Assembly: GCF_004339545.1 (NCBI RefSeq)
Contig: NZ_SMGD01000012.1
Location: 248,001 to 312,000, forward strand
Direction: 5' to 3'
DNA: 64,000 bases
From: Celerinatantimonas diazotrophica
GTDB lineage: Bacteria; Pseudomonadota; Gammaproteobacteria; Enterobacterales; Celerinatantimonadaceae
A program made the translations under genes and the position numbers. Positions 26,383 to 35,785 of the stretch are shown piece after piece (positions within the stretch are counted from its first letter, which is position 1; every line of letters begins with the position of its first letter). The notes under the pieces were generated by a model. It was not told the DNA's origin, ran no database searches, and saw nothing but the letters and a program-made list of their open reading frames with translations.

Positions 26383-27405
26383 TTAAACTTCTGGATAACC
26401 GTTCGGATTGTTCGATTGCCAGCGCCAGCTATCTGCAGCCATTTGCTCAATTCCGCGACTCGCTTGCCAGTTCAGTTGCGCTTTGGCTTTACTGGCATCA
26501 GACCAGCATTCGGCAATATCGCCGGCACGGCGTGGGCAGATTTGATAAGCAATTTTTTTCCCACAGGCTTTTTCAAATGCGTTGATAACCTGTAGCACGC
26601 TATACCCTTGTCCGGTCCCTAAATTGTAGATGTGTACGCCTGATTCACTGAGCTTATGTTCTAGTGCTGCAACGTGTCCGTCGGCTAAATCCATGACATG
26701 AATATAATCGCGAACGCCGGTACCATCTGGCGTTGGGTAATCATTGCCGAAGACGGATAAATATTCACGCCGACCAATCGCAACTTGCGCAATATAGGGG
26801 GCAAGGTTATTTGGGATCCCTTGAGGGTCTTCCCCCATAGTGCCACTTGGATGGGCTCCAATTGGATTAAAATAGCGTAATAGTGTGGTGGACCATTGTG
26901 GATCAGCATGCGTTAGATCTTTTAAGATCCGCTCGATGACTAACTTTGACTGACCGTATGGATTGGTTGCATTGAGTGTGGGAAAATCTTCGCGAATCGG
27001 CATTGATTCAGGTTCACCGTAGACTGTTGCTGACGAACTAAAAATGATCTTTTTCACGTTCGCTTGCTGCATCACTTGCAGTAATGACAGGGTGCCGGCG
27101 ACATTGTTTTGGTAATATTCAACGGGTTTTGCAACCGATTCGCCGACAGCTTTCAAGCCGGCAAAGTGGATCACACCGTCAATATCATGCTTGGCAAATA
27201 CTTTTTCCAGCTGAGCTTGGTTGCGAATATCTCCTTGATAAACAAGCGGGGCTTGTCCTGCAAGGCTAGTGATCCGTTCGATAACACTGGGCTTACTGTT
27301 GCAGAAGTTATCAAAGATAATTGGCGTATAGCCTGCTGCTATCATCTGGATACAGGTATGGCTGCCAATATAACCTGCTCCGCCTGTTACCAATATATTT
27401 TTCAT
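26383..27405 (-). CDS. galE: UDP-glucose 4-epimerase
   Basis: A 340-residue extended SDR enzyme. NAD-binding GGAGYIGSH is at the N-terminus, with catalytic SSSATVYG and NPYGQSK (YxxxK). It interconverts UDP-galactose and UDP-glucose. It is the first gene of the gal operon; the GalR-type operator at 27432 lies 27 bases upstream of its start. Confidence 0.95.
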   Translation of the reverse strand: MKNILVTGGAGYIGSHTCIQMIAAGYTPIIFDNFCNSKPSVIERITSLAGQAPLVYQGDIRNQAQLEKVFAKHDIDGVIHFAGLKAVGESVAKPVEYYQNNVAGTLSLLQVMQQANVKKIIFSSSATVYGEPESMPIREDFPTLNATNPYGQSKLVIERILKDLTHADPQWSTTLLRYFNPIGAHPSGTMGEDPQGIPNNLAPYIAQVAIGRREYLSVFGNDYPTPDGTGVRDYIHVMDLADGHVAALEHKLSESGVHIYNLGTGQGYSVLQVINAFEKACGKKIAYQICPRRAGDIAECWSDASKAKAQLNWQASRGIEQMAADSWRWQSNNPNGYPEV

Positions 27406-27431
27406 GTTTAAAACACCTATCAGCTATGAAG

Positions 27432-27445
27432 TGTAAACGTTTACA
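27432..27445. promoter_or_regulatory. GalR/LacI-type operator of galETK
   Basis: TGTAAACGTTTACA is a perfect palindrome with the central CG typical of LacI-family sites. It lies between the galE start and its presumed promoter. Near-identical sites precede galR (28455) and the symporter relic (29678). Confidence 0.85.
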
Positions 27446-28454
27446 TGATACTATTATAATGTATAGCGTTTTTAACGGAAGAGGGAAATGCCAACTTATT
27501 AAAGCGTGATTGATCTCTCATAAAATTCTCTCTTTGTCTGTGCACTCCAGCTAGATTATTGGTTCTTGAGCCAAAGTGTAAGCTCTGATTTTTAATTGTC
27601 TGATGTTCGGCTAAAAATAATGGACCTTTGTTACGTGGTTTGTGGGTATGATCCATTGCCTAGGGACTGTTGACCTTTGGTGGTTGAATTTTGTTCAAAA
27701 TGCGTTTAAATGAACCCCAAGGGCAGTATCTGAGAGGAATGTATCCAGCGTTAAACGTTCTTTGTGGAGAATAACTACACGGCACAACGTTTGCCTTGCC
27801 TAAATTCCTCTCAGATTTCTGCAAAACTAATCACGAAAGGTCAACAGTCCCTAGCGATTATCCCCGTCAAATACAATGGTGAATTCCGCTTTGACTGTGG
27901 TTGTCGTGACTTCACTTAGCTGGCTTAACATGACTCCGTTCGGAGTAACTTCTGGCCGATTTGGATATGAATATGCCAAACATAGTGCTTTCCTACATCA
28001 TGTCATCATTAAAAGAATCGTTATTTAGCTGTTGGCTATTTTGTTTTGGCGGTCGAAGCGGGTTCTACGCGTTGAGATCCATACTGGCTATGCCTAAAGT
28101 CGTGTGCGTGGATGTCGCATGAAAACAATCTGGTGCAGCTTTATCGGTTCAAATCATCAACCGTAGCCAAATCACCTACTCAAGAAGGGAAGTGGGATAA
28201 GTTGTGCAACGCAATTATCTGAATCTGAGCAGAAAGGACGTGATTAAACGGGATGGAAAAATTCAAAAACTGGATGTCTTTGAATATGCCCAACGCTTAT
28301 TTGTACTCATCTAAACCCTATGCGTTCAGATGAGGGAGCTGCGTTTACGCTCTAATATTGTTAAAAAGCCATGCTTATCAACAGACTATTGATTTACTAC
28401 GACAGACTAACGTGACCGAGTTTATATAAACCGCAAAATTTTTCTGATGATTTT
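27446..28454. other. Gene-poor spacer between galE and galR, containing MITE copy 2
   Basis: Apart from the MITE (27660-27854) no gene is supported. A 71-codon minus-strand frame (27441-27656) and a 36-codon + strand stretch near 28204-28315 look protein-like, but no family, ribosome site or start was recognised. The sequence may be decayed coding DNA. Confidence 0.35.
27660..27854. mobile_element. MITE copy 2 (195 bp, internally deleted)
   Basis: Same ends as copy 1, flanked by CTAG on both sides. It lacks 72 bp: the sequence jumps from TTGTTCAAA straight to ATGCGTTTAAATGAACC, removing one arm and the loop of the first internal hairpin. The second hairpin is kept. Confidence 0.9.
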
Positions 28455-28468
28455 TGTAAACGTTACCA
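28455..28468. promoter_or_regulatory. GalR-type operator before galR (autoregulation)
   Basis: TGTAAACGTTACCA matches the galE operator at 12 of 14 bases. It lies 119 bp upstream of the galR start codon. Confidence 0.6.
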
Positions 28469-28586
28469 TACATCAGATACTATTAATGAATATGGCCTCT
28501 ACTTGCTAAGTCTGAGTTTTTAAGGAATCTTGGTGATGCAGAGGTGATACATGACAGCTGAATTCAAAGTGTTATAGAAGGACAGT

Positions 28587-29597
28587 ATGGCAACAATTAA
28601 AGATGTGGCTCGGATTGCTGGTGTTTCTGTTGCAACAGTTTCACGAGTGATTAATGGCTCACCCAAAGCGGGTAAAGAGTCGCAGACCAAAGTTAAAGAG
28701 GCGATGGTGCAGTTACGTTACCAGCCTAATGCCAGTGCGCGAGCGCTCGCGCATCAGGATTCAGAAATGCTTGGATTAGTCGTTTCTGATGTTTCCGATC
28801 CTTTTTTTGGCAATATGGTTAAAGCTGCCGATCAGGTTGCGATAGAAAATAATAAATTTCTTTTGACCGCCAATGGATACCATTGTGCGGAACGTGAACA
28901 ACGGATCATTGAGCAGATGCAACGGCACCGCTGTCATGCCTTGGTTGTGCACGCTAAGATGTTAAGCGATGAACAATTGGGGGAATATTTTGAGCAGATT
29001 CCTGGCATGGTGGTTATTAACCGGATGGTAGAGAAGTATGCCCACCGTTGTTTAGCTTTGGATGATCACTATGGCGCATGGCTTTCGACGAATCATCTGC
29101 TGAGCCAAGGACATCGGCGTATTGCCTTTTTGTGCTCTAATCATGCCATTTCAGATGCAGATGATCGTCTAAATGGCTATCGTGATGCGCTGGCAGATTT
29201 CGGGATTGAGTTTGATGAGACTCTGGTTGGTTATGGTTCTCCCGATCACGTTGGCGGAGAGCAAGCGATGACCGAGCTGTTAAATATGGGAACTCCTTTT
29301 TCAGCGATTATCTGTTACAACGATCCCATGGCTGCGGGAGCGTTAGCAATTGCCTATGATAATGGTATTCGGGTCCCGGAGCAGTTGTCTATTGTCGGGT
29401 TTGATGATGTGCTGATTGCTCGTTATGTTCATCCTCGCTTAACGACGATTCGCTACCCGATGGTGCAAATGGTTCAAAAAGCCGCGAGTTTAGCGATTCG
29501 ACTCTCGCAGGGTGAACAAACGGCTCAAGGCTCTGGGATCTATAAACCCACTTTGATCCGCCGTCACTCAGTTTCTCGCTACTTAATCGAGCCTTAA
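28587..29597 (+). CDS. galR: LacI-family transcriptional regulator, GalR/GalS-like
   Basis: A 336-residue protein. The N-terminal LacI helix-turn-helix is TIKDVARIAGVSVATVSRVING, with the hinge YQPNASARALA; a periplasmic-binding-protein-like domain follows (SDVSDPFFGNMV, CYNDPMAAG, PEQLSIVGFDDV). GAAGGA precedes the ATG. It sits between galETK and the symporter relic, and three matching operators mark all three transcription units. It likely represses in the absence of galactose. Confidence 0.88.
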   Translation: MATIKDVARIAGVSVATVSRVINGSPKAGKESQTKVKEAMVQLRYQPNASARALAHQDSEMLGLVVSDVSDPFFGNMVKAADQVAIENNKFLLTANGYHCAEREQRIIEQMQRHRCHALVVHAKMLSDEQLGEYFEQIPGMVVINRMVEKYAHRCLALDDHYGAWLSTNHLLSQGHRRIAFLCSNHAISDADDRLNGYRDALADFGIEFDETLVGYGSPDHVGGEQAMTELLNMGTPFSAIICYNDPMAAGALAIAYDNGIRVPEQLSIVGFDDVLIARYVHPRLTTIRYPMVQMVQKAASLAIRLSQGEQTAQGSGIYKPTLIRRHSVSRYLIEP

Positions 29598-29677
29598 TAT
29601 TTTTTCATTTTTGTGAAGTTCTTCTCGTTTCTTTGGGCTAAAAAGTTAAACGTGACGCATCTCTCAGAACCTTAGTA

Positions 29678-29691
29678 TGTAATCGTTTACA
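29678..29691. promoter_or_regulatory. GalR-type operator before the symporter pseudogene
   Basis: TGTAATCGTTTACA matches the galE operator at 13 of 14 bases, about 80 bp upstream of the relic's start codon. It is better preserved than the gene it controlled. Confidence 0.75.
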
Positions 29692-29771
29692 TTTCTTATT
29701 TTTAATAAATGAATGGTTAATTATATATTGGCTATTCCACTTCCTTGGAACCAATTGAGCAGAGGGGTTAT

Positions 29772-30520
29772 ATGAATACAAGTAGTTTGGGGCTGCACAC
29801 CTTGGACTATGTGATATTGGCTATTTATGTCGTAGTGATTGTCAGATTAGGATTGTGGGTCTCCTGAAACAACGGTGCTCAAACTAAAGGGACGAAAGAC
29901 TATTTCTTAGCGGGTAGAGCATTGCCATGGTGGGCGATTGGTGCTTCATTAATTGCTGCAAATATATCGGCTGAACAGTCCATTGGTCTGTCGGGGTCTG
30001 GATTTGCGATAGGGCTGGCTATTGCTTCATATGAATGGATGTCAGCACTCACACTGATTTTGGTTGGTCAATACTTTCTGCCAATCTTTATTAAAAGACA
30101 GATTTATACTATTCCTGAGTTTGTGAAAAAACGTTATAACCGGCAGCTCAAGTCCATTTTGGCTATCTTTTGGCCGGCGTTATATATCTTTCTTTGTCAA
30201 CTTTACTGCAGTTGTACCTGGGTGGGCTAGCATATACAGGCTATATTAGGGATTCCACTGAGTTATACCATTGCGGGTTTGGCTTTGTTTGCGGTTGTCT
30301 ATTCTCTTTATGGTGGTTTAGCGGCAGTGGCATGGACTGATGTGGTTCACAGGTGCTTGTTCCGGGGATTGCAGCATTAGCCGCAGCAATTGTGTCATCA
30401 TTGGCTTCGATGCTGAACTAAACAGCAACAATCTTTACGATGGATTGATATAAACCCTATATCAATCCGCGAGCCAGTGAAGGGAAGTTAGTTAATGTTG
30501 GTCGTATGACTGCGCTTGTT
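29772..30520 (+). pseudogene. Na+/galactose symporter (SSS family, SglT-like), decayed
   Basis: Translated pieces align in order to the Vibrio Na+/galactose transporter: TKDYFLAGRALPWWAIGASL, SAEQSIGLSGSGFAIGLAIA, SYEWMSALTLILVGQYFLPI and IYTIPEFVKKRYNRQLKSI. There is an in-frame TGA after GLWVS (about 29865), a frameshift near 30210, then scraps VLYLGGLAYTG and VPGIAALAAAIVSSLASML, with further stops and a deletion of several hundred codons. The intact gene would be about 1.6 kb. Its position next to galR and behind an operator marks it as the lost uptake gene of the galactose regulon. Confidence 0.88.
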
Positions 30521-30554
30521 TCTGGTAATCGATGGTTCTAACCAAATTATAAAA

Positions 30555-30590
30555 GAAAGGCCCGCTATAAAAAGCGAGCCTTATTGATCT
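30555..30590 (-). terminator. Terminator of the small acidic/basic protein gene
   Basis: AAGGCTCGCT / AGCGGGCCTT hairpin (one G-T pair) followed by TCTTTT on the minus strand, about 35 bases beyond the stop codon. Confidence 0.65.
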
Positions 30591-30621
30591 TTTATGGCTT
30601 CTAAGCCGTAGAGTTTAATTA

Positions 30622-30813
30622 TTAATCGTCATATCCCTCACGCAAATATTCCCGCAGCTGTTTCTGCTCCAGGTAATCTTCAATACCACGGCGCGCTTGC
30701 CCTTTTGAGCGACCGCGGTGGTCTTGATGACTTTTACGAGCATGTTTACGGTCATCATTCTCGTCCATCCAGTCTTCATCATCATCAAATTGAGGGCGAT
30801 TAGATCGTTTCAT
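30622..30813 (-). CDS. Small highly charged conserved protein (PA3496-like)
   Basis: 63 residues: an acidic N-terminal half (FDDDEDWMDENDD), a basic middle (RKHARKSHQDHRGRSKGQARRG) and an acidic tail (LREYLREGYDD). This pattern, with GIEDYLEQKQLRE, matches the small gammaproteobacterial PA3496-type family annotated as putative envelope-related; the function is unproved. AGGGA precedes the ATG and a terminator follows, supporting a real monocistronic gene. Confidence 0.7.
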   Translation of the reverse strand: MKRSNRPQFDDDEDWMDENDDRKHARKSHQDHRGRSKGQARRGIEDYLEQKQLREYLREGYDD

Positions 30814-31040
30814 TCCCTATCACTCCAAACCAATCAAGTAGGTCATGGGCTACTTGTGGGATGAGTACAAGCGGCCCAGTTATAACGTGAGAGATGCTCA
30901 CGTGATAAGCTCATAGTCGCAGTAGTCGCGGGGGGAGTAAAGAAGAAAAAAAGGATTTTTTAGGCTATTTTCTTCTAAGAATAACGACATTTTTATTAAA
31001 AAGTTTTAATTAAAATGTGTTTTATCAAAATAAATTAAAG

Positions 31041-31069
31041 AAGAAAAACTGGCCTCGAATGGGCCAGTT
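31041..31069 (-). terminator. Terminator of the purHD operon
   Basis: AACTGGCC / GGCCAGTT perfect stem, followed on the minus strand by TTTCTTC, directly after the purD stop. Confidence 0.8.
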
Positions 31070-31077
31070 TGGGGCTC

Positions 31078-32379
31078 TTAACTATTTTCTCGAGCGATCG
31101 CCCGATAAGCAATATCAGTACGGTAATAACACTGATCCCAATGAATGGTTTCGACTTGAGTATAGGCTTTGTGTTGAGCGTCTTTGACTGAATCCCCTAG
31201 CGCTGTGACACATAAAACTCGGCCACCATTGGTTACCGTTTGATGCTGTTCATTGAACTGGGTTCCGGCGTGGAAGACTTTACTTTCGACATCTTCCCCG
31301 GGGGCTGCAAGTTCTGGAAGACCGCTAATGACATCCCCTTTATTGTAAGGTCCAGGATAACCTCCTGCAGCTATCACCACACCCACTGCGGGTTGGTGGG
31401 CAAACTTAGCTTCGACCTGATCTAAGGTTTTTGCCAATGCCGCCTGACATAATTCGACCAGGTCCGATTGTAAACGCATCATAATTGGTTGCGTTTCTGG
31501 ATCACCAAATCGACAGTTATATTCAATGACCTTTGGCTCGCCAGTGTCTGAGATCATTAATCCGGCATATAAAAACCCGGTATATGGATGACCTTCGCTG
31601 GCCATCGCTTTGACTGTCGGCCAAATGACTTCATCCATAATCCGTTGATAAACTGCAGCGGTGACTACCGGGGCAGGTGAATAAGCGCCCATCCCTCCCG
31701 TATTCGGGCCGCTATCACCATCTCCGACGCGCTTATGGTCCTGACTCGTTGCCATGGGCAGAACATGCTCGCCATCAACCATTACGATAAAACTGGCTTC
31801 TTCCCCTTCAAGAAATTCTTCAATGACGACTCGGGAACCAGCGTCACCGAAACGATTCCCCGAGAGCATATCGCGAATGGCTTCTTCTGCTTCGTCTTCA
31901 CTCATGGCGACGACAACGCCTTTGCCAGCGGCCAATCCATCCGCTTTAATAACAATGGGGGCGCCTTGCTGATGTAAATATGCTAGGGCTGGTTCTACTT
32001 CACTGAAGGTTTGATACGCGGCACTGGGAATATTGTGCCGGGCTAGAAAGTCTTTAGTGAAAGCCTTCGAACCTTCTAATTGTGCGGCGGCTTGAGTTGG
32101 GCCAAAAATCGCTTGTCCAGCGGCTTGAAATTTATCAACTACACCGATTACAAGTGGTGCTTCTGGACCGACAATCGTTAGGTCGACTTGGTTGTTTTGG
32201 GCAAAATCAAGTAGCTCATCAATAGCATCTACTGTAATGGCAACATTGGTCACTTTGGGCTCTTGAGCGGTACCGGCATTGCCGGGAGCGACAAAAATCT
32301 GAGAGACCTTGGCTGATTGTGCAACTTTCCAAGCCAGTGCATGTTCGCGGCCACCGCCGCCAATGATTAAAACGTTCAT
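31078..32379 (-). CDS. purD: Phosphoribosylamine-glycine ligase
   Basis: A 433-residue ATP-grasp enzyme forming GAR from phosphoribosylamine, glycine and ATP. Signatures are N-terminal IIGGGGREHALAW, VGPEAPL, KADGLAAGKGVV, RFGDPETQP and the C-terminal AAGGYPGPY. GGAG precedes the ATG. It is second in a purH-purD operon with a 44-base gap. Confidence 0.96.
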   Translation of the reverse strand: MNVLIIGGGGREHALAWKVAQSAKVSQIFVAPGNAGTAQEPKVTNVAITVDAIDELLDFAQNNQVDLTIVGPEAPLVIGVVDKFQAAGQAIFGPTQAAAQLEGSKAFTKDFLARHNIPSAAYQTFSEVEPALAYLHQQGAPIVIKADGLAAGKGVVVAMSEDEAEEAIRDMLSGNRFGDAGSRVVIEEFLEGEEASFIVMVDGEHVLPMATSQDHKRVGDGDSGPNTGGMGAYSPAPVVTAAVYQRIMDEVIWPTVKAMASEGHPYTGFLYAGLMISDTGEPKVIEYNCRFGDPETQPIMMRLQSDLVELCQAALAKTLDQVEAKFAHQPAVGVVIAAGGYPGPYNKGDVISGLPELAAPGEDVESKVFHAGTQFNEQHQTVTNGGRVLCVTALGDSVKDAQHKAYTQVETIHWDQCYYRTDIAYRAIARENS

Positions 32380-32423
32380 AGTGCTCCTAATGGCTGAGCG
32401 TGTCAGGCTCAGCCATGCGTCAA

Positions 32424-34016
32424 TTAATGGAAAAAGTGGCGCATTCCGGTAAAGACCATGGCGATGTCATGCTCATCTGCGGCAGCGATGACTTCTTCAT
32501 CTCGAATAGAGCCACCTGGCTGGATCACACAGGTCACCCCAGCTTCTGCTGCAGCGTCAATGCCATCACGGAATGGGAAGAAAGCATCCGAAGCCATCAC
32601 GCTTCCTGCAACTTCTAACCCTTCATCATGCGCTTTAATTCCCGCGATTTTAGCGCTATAAACGCGACTCATCTGGCCAGCACCGACGCCAATCGTCATA
32701 TGATCCTTGGCGTAGACAATCGCATTTGATTTCACAAATTTAGCAACCTTCCAGCAAAATATCGCATCATTGAGTTCTTGTTCGGTGGGCGAACGTTTGG
32801 TGACGACTTTCAGGGCATCTTTAGACACCATGCCTGTATCACGGTCTTGAACTAATAGGCCACCATTGACTCGTTTTAACTGGTAGCCTTGTGCTTTATC
32901 TTGCCAAACGCCAGCTTCTAACAGACGGACATTCTTTTTAGCCGCCACAATTTGTCTGGCATCACTGCTCACGCTAGGGGCGATAATCACCTCGACAAAC
33001 TGACGACTGATAATGGCCTCGGCTGTATCAGCATCTAATTCACGGTTAAAGGCAATAATGCCACCGAATGATGATGTTGGATCGGTTGAAAAGGCGCGTT
33101 GATATGCGGTTAAAATATCATCGGCGATGGCAACGCCACAAGGATTTGCGTGTTTGACAATCACACAAGCCGGTTCTGCAAATTCTTTGACGCATTCAAG
33201 GGCCGAGTCAGTATCGGCAATATTGTTGTAAGAGAGCGCCTTACCTTGTAACTGCTTGGCACTGGCAACTGAGCCGGCTGGTGTATCGTTTTCGACATAG
33301 AATGCAGCTTGTTGATGGCTATTTTCACCATAACGCATGTCTTGTTTTTTCTGGAACTGGAAGTTGATGGTGCGGGGAAATTTCGATGTCGGATCGTTCT
33401 CTTCGGGTTTGCCATAGCTTGGAACCATGGTGCCGAAGTAGTTGGCGATCATGCCATCATAAGCTGCTGTATGTTCAAATGCCGCGACTGCCAAATCAAA
33501 GCGGGTTTGTTCATTTAGCGAATTATTATTGGCAATCATCTCTTCTAAAACGCGCTGATAGTCACTGTTGTTTACCACGATTGCAACATCTTTGTGGTTC
33601 TTCGCTGCACTTCGAACCATGGTCGGTCCGCCAATATCGATGTTTTCAATTGCATCTTCTAGTGAGCAATCCGGTTTGGCAACGGTTTGTGCAAATGGGT
33701 AGAGGTTCACAACGACCATGTCGATGGGATCGATTTGATGCTGATGCATGATGTCATCATCGATCCCGCGGCGTCCGAGGATCCCACCATGAATTTTTGG
33801 GTGGAGTGTTTTCACGCGGCCATCCATCATTTCTGGGTGGCCTGTGTAATCAGAAACATCAACGACGGCGATGCCATTGTCGCTGAGTAACTTACAGGTG
33901 CCTCCGGTTGATAAAATTTCGATATCGCGCTCACTTAAGGCACGAGCAAAATCCACAATACCGGTTTTGTCGGAAACGCTAATTAGCGCACGTCGAATTG
34001 GTCGAGCGTTTTCCAT
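32424..34016 (-). CDS. purH: Bifunctional AICAR transformylase / IMP cyclohydrolase
   Basis: A 530-residue enzyme catalysing the last two steps of IMP synthesis. The cyclohydrolase half contains SVSDKTGIV and [13 protein letters not shown]; the transformylase half contains KHANPCGVA and the C-terminal [20 protein letters not shown] lies 9-10 bases before the ATG. No convincing PurR box was found in the 230-bp region shared with the divergent zntR. Confidence 0.96.
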   Translation of the reverse strand: MENARPIRRALISVSDKTGIVDFARALSERDIEILSTGGTCKLLSDNGIAVVDVSDYTGHPEMMDGRVKTLHPKIHGGILGRRGIDDDIMHQHQIDPIDMVVVNLYPFAQTVAKPDCSLEDAIENIDIGGPTMVRSAAKNHKDVAIVVNNSDYQRVLEEMIANNNSLNEQTRFDLAVAAFEHTAAYDGMIANYFGTMVPSYGKPEENDPTSKFPRTINFQFQKKQDMRYGENSHQQAAFYVENDTPAGSVASAKQLQGKALSYNNIADTDSALECVKEFAEPACVIVKHANPCGVAIADDILTAYQRAFSTDPTSSFGGIIAFNRELDADTAEAIISRQFVEVIIAPSVSSDARQIVAAKKNVRLLEAGVWQDKAQGYQLKRVNGGLLVQDRDTGMVSKDALKVVTKRSPTEQELNDAIFCWKVAKFVKSNAIVYAKDHMTIGVGAGQMSRVYSAKIAGIKAHDEGLEVAGSVMASDAFFPFRDGIDAAAEAGVTCVIQPGGSIRDEEVIAAADEHDIAMVFTGMRHFFH

Positions 34017-34162
34017 TGCGAGTGTATTCCTCTAATTGTTTTTAATTGAGGGCAGGGGGGACTGCCTATATCACTTCCTAATGGTAACCGAAAACACAGG
34101 GTAAAGGCGATCATCAGTAAAAAAAATCCGAGCTTCATTGCTAACTAATTTGTCTTCGAGGG

Positions 34163-34194
34163 TTGACTTTGGAGTCTCGTTTAAGCTTTATACT
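34163..34194 (+). promoter_or_regulatory. MerR-type promoter with 20-bp spacer (zntR autoregulation)
   Basis: The -35 TTGACT (34163-34168) and -10 TATACT (34189-34194) are 20 bp apart, the over-long spacing used by MerR-family activators. The left half-site ACTTTGGAGTC is one base from the ZntR half-site known at the zntA promoter; the right half is poorly kept. Confidence 0.7.
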
Positions 34195-34246
34195 TAGATT
34201 ATATTGATGATTTATCGCTTAGAGGTAAATTGGCCAAGGAGCAACT

Positions 34247-34696
34247 ATGTATCAGATCGGTGAATTAGCCAAACTCTGTGAGATAAGCACAGAAACGATT
34301 CGTTTTTACGAAAAAGAGGGGTTGCTGAAAGAGCCCTCTCGAGCCGCGAATGGTTATCGACTTTATAGCGATCAAGATTTGGGGCGACTGCGATTTATAT
34401 TGCGAGGAAAAAATGCAGGCTTATCCAACTCAGATATGTTGGAAATGGTGTCAATACGAGAAAATCGTCAACAGTTATCCTGTCGAGATGTTCGTCAGGT
34501 TGTGGATAATAAACTAGCCATTGTTCGCAAACAGATCCAAGAGCTTAAAAGTTTTGAATACTCTTTATCTGATCTCAGTCAGACCTGTTGTGGTGGTGAT
34601 GAAAGTGCGACGCATTGTGCTATTTTAGAAACGTTAGATGACATTCTCGGCGAGCGTCATGTTGAACACCACCACCATGATGTTAGTTCGTCTTAA
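34247..34696 (+). CDS. zntR: Zn(II)-responsive MerR-family regulator ZntR
   Basis: A 149-residue protein. The MerR winged HTH is at 1-70 (IGELAKLCEISTETIRFYEKEGLL, NGYRLYSDQD), followed by a dimerisation helix and the metal loop SCRD (Cys about 83), CCGG and HC(A)IL as in ZntR. An unusual His-rich tail, EHHHHD, ends the protein and may add metal binding. It has its own MerR-type promoter. No zntA pump gene lies next to it. The 3' end overlaps the convergent META lipoprotein gene by 14 bases. Confidence 0.9.
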   Translation: MYQIGELAKLCEISTETIRFYEKEGLLKEPSRAANGYRLYSDQDLGRLRFILRGKNAGLSNSDMLEMVSIRENRQQLSCRDVRQVVDNKLAIVRKQIQELKSFEYSLSDLSQTCCGGDESATHCAILETLDDILGERHVEHHHHDVSSS

Positions 34697-35108
34697 CCGA
34701 TCTTTTTTGCTTAATAAACATCACGTTGCCGTCGCTAGTATAGAAAGCACCATTATCCAAAATGAGTCCTTGTTTAATGGCTGCGATGTAGCGTTTGACC
34801 ATATATTCGCGACCGCTAACACAGTCTTTGATTGGGCGTTCAACGAGAGGGGTTGCTAGAGTAATTCGATTGCCTGAGATTTGCATCACGCCTGCGAGCC
34901 GATGACATCCCCCATGGCCGTATAGTGCTAATGAGCGGCCAGCTTTGACGAGCTTAAATTCAACAAATTCTCTGGCATCGTAAGGTGATGTTGCTTTCCA
35001 GTTCGTTTGATCCAATTGGCTCGGATTAAGCGGTGGCGGATATCCATTGCAGCCGGCTAAGAGCGTGGCAGCGGCAAAAGATAAGTTAATTAAACTTACA
35101 ATGCGCAT
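34683..35108 (-). CDS. META-domain lipoprotein (HslJ-like)
   Basis: 141 residues. A type II signal peptide ends in the lipobox LLAGC, making it an outer- or inner-membrane-anchored lipoprotein. The rest fits the META/DUF306 fold: LDQTNWKAT, the GCHRLAGVM core and a C-terminal VMFIK strand. It is convergent with zntR, sharing 14 bases at the 3' ends. Function unknown; HslJ homologues are linked to stress and drug tolerance. Confidence 0.75.
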   Translation of the reverse strand: MRIVSLINLSFAAATLLAGCNGYPPPLNPSQLDQTNWKATSPYDAREFVEFKLVKAGRSLALYGHGGCHRLAGVMQISGNRITLATPLVERPIKDCVSGREYMVKRYIAAIKQGLILDNGAFYTSDGNVMFIKQKRSVKTN

Positions 35109-35225
35109 ATCGTCCCTGCATAAATTATTTGTCGTTAAGCTACCAGTTGAACTGGCTATTTATTCAGTGTAACTGACATAGATATAAAATAAAGCAGTTT
35201 GTCGGTATGTTGGGAGACTCAATCG

Positions 35226-35720
35226 CTATTTAGCAGGTTTTTCCGTGAGCGTCGGAGTTTGGCCCTGAGCTGGGGAAAATAACGCAGTAATTTTGTCTAA
35301 ATCATCAATTCTGTGTAGTTCTACCGGAATGTTTCCGGTGTTTAAACCAAAGACCAACACGCCATCTTCACTCAGTTTCATGGTTTTAATGCGGTTGTAG
35401 GCAATAAAAGCATTAGCAAAGAAAAAACCTTCAGGCTTAAACAGCATTTTAGGAGGGCGAATATAAGCTAAGTAAATCGCAACAAATGCAATAGTCGTAA
35501 GTAAATAGGTGGTAAAAGTTGTGCCACCTGTGGTGATATTCTGATAGATCAAGATACCAATTAAGGCAACAAAAATAAGACAATCAAGACGGGTTTTTCG
35601 TAGTAGTTGGACGCGTAACAGGGTTTCTCCTCGGCGTCTGGGCATGATGAACTCATCATAAATAGCATAAGCAAGCATTAACACAATACAACCTAACAAC
35701 ACCCAATCTGTTAATGACAT
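35226..35720 (-). CDS. yobD: YobD-family (DUF986) inner-membrane protein
   Basis: 164 residues with three membrane helices in the first 95 residues, then a soluble tail starting [23 protein letters not shown]. This is the UPF0266/YobD family, found downstream of manXYZ in E. coli as here. GAGGGG precedes the ATG. It may be partly uncoupled from manXYZ by the hairpin at 35746-35777. Function unknown. Confidence 0.85.
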   Translation of the reverse strand: MSLTDWVLLGCIVLMLAYAIYDEFIMPRRRGETLLRVQLLRKTRLDCLIFVALIGILIYQNITTGGTTFTTYLLTTIAFVAIYLAYIRPPKMLFKPEGFFFANAFIAYNRIKTMKLSEDGVLVFGLNTGNIPVELHRIDDLDKITALFSPAQGQTPTLTEKPAK

Positions 35721-35745
35721 AAACCCCTCACGAGTCCTTTATTGA

Positions 35746-35777
35746 TTATTTACCAGGGCATGAGCCCCGGTAAATAA
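35746..35777 (-). terminator. Hairpin between manZ and yobD (attenuator or terminator)
   Basis: TTATTTACC-GGGGC pairs with GCCCT-GGTAAATAA around TCAT, a 14-pair stem with one G-T. It lies between the manZ stop and the yobD start with little T-run, so partial read-through to yobD is likely. Confidence 0.6.
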
Positions 35778-35785
35778 AGTACCTA

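Noticed and set aside
27441-27656. 71-codon minus-strand ORF beside the MITE
   Set aside because: Starts 4 bases from the MITE edge with no ribosome site, runs into the galE operator, no family recognised.
34017-34246. PurR box before purH
   Set aside because: No sequence near ACGCAAACGTTTGCGT was seen in the intergenic region.
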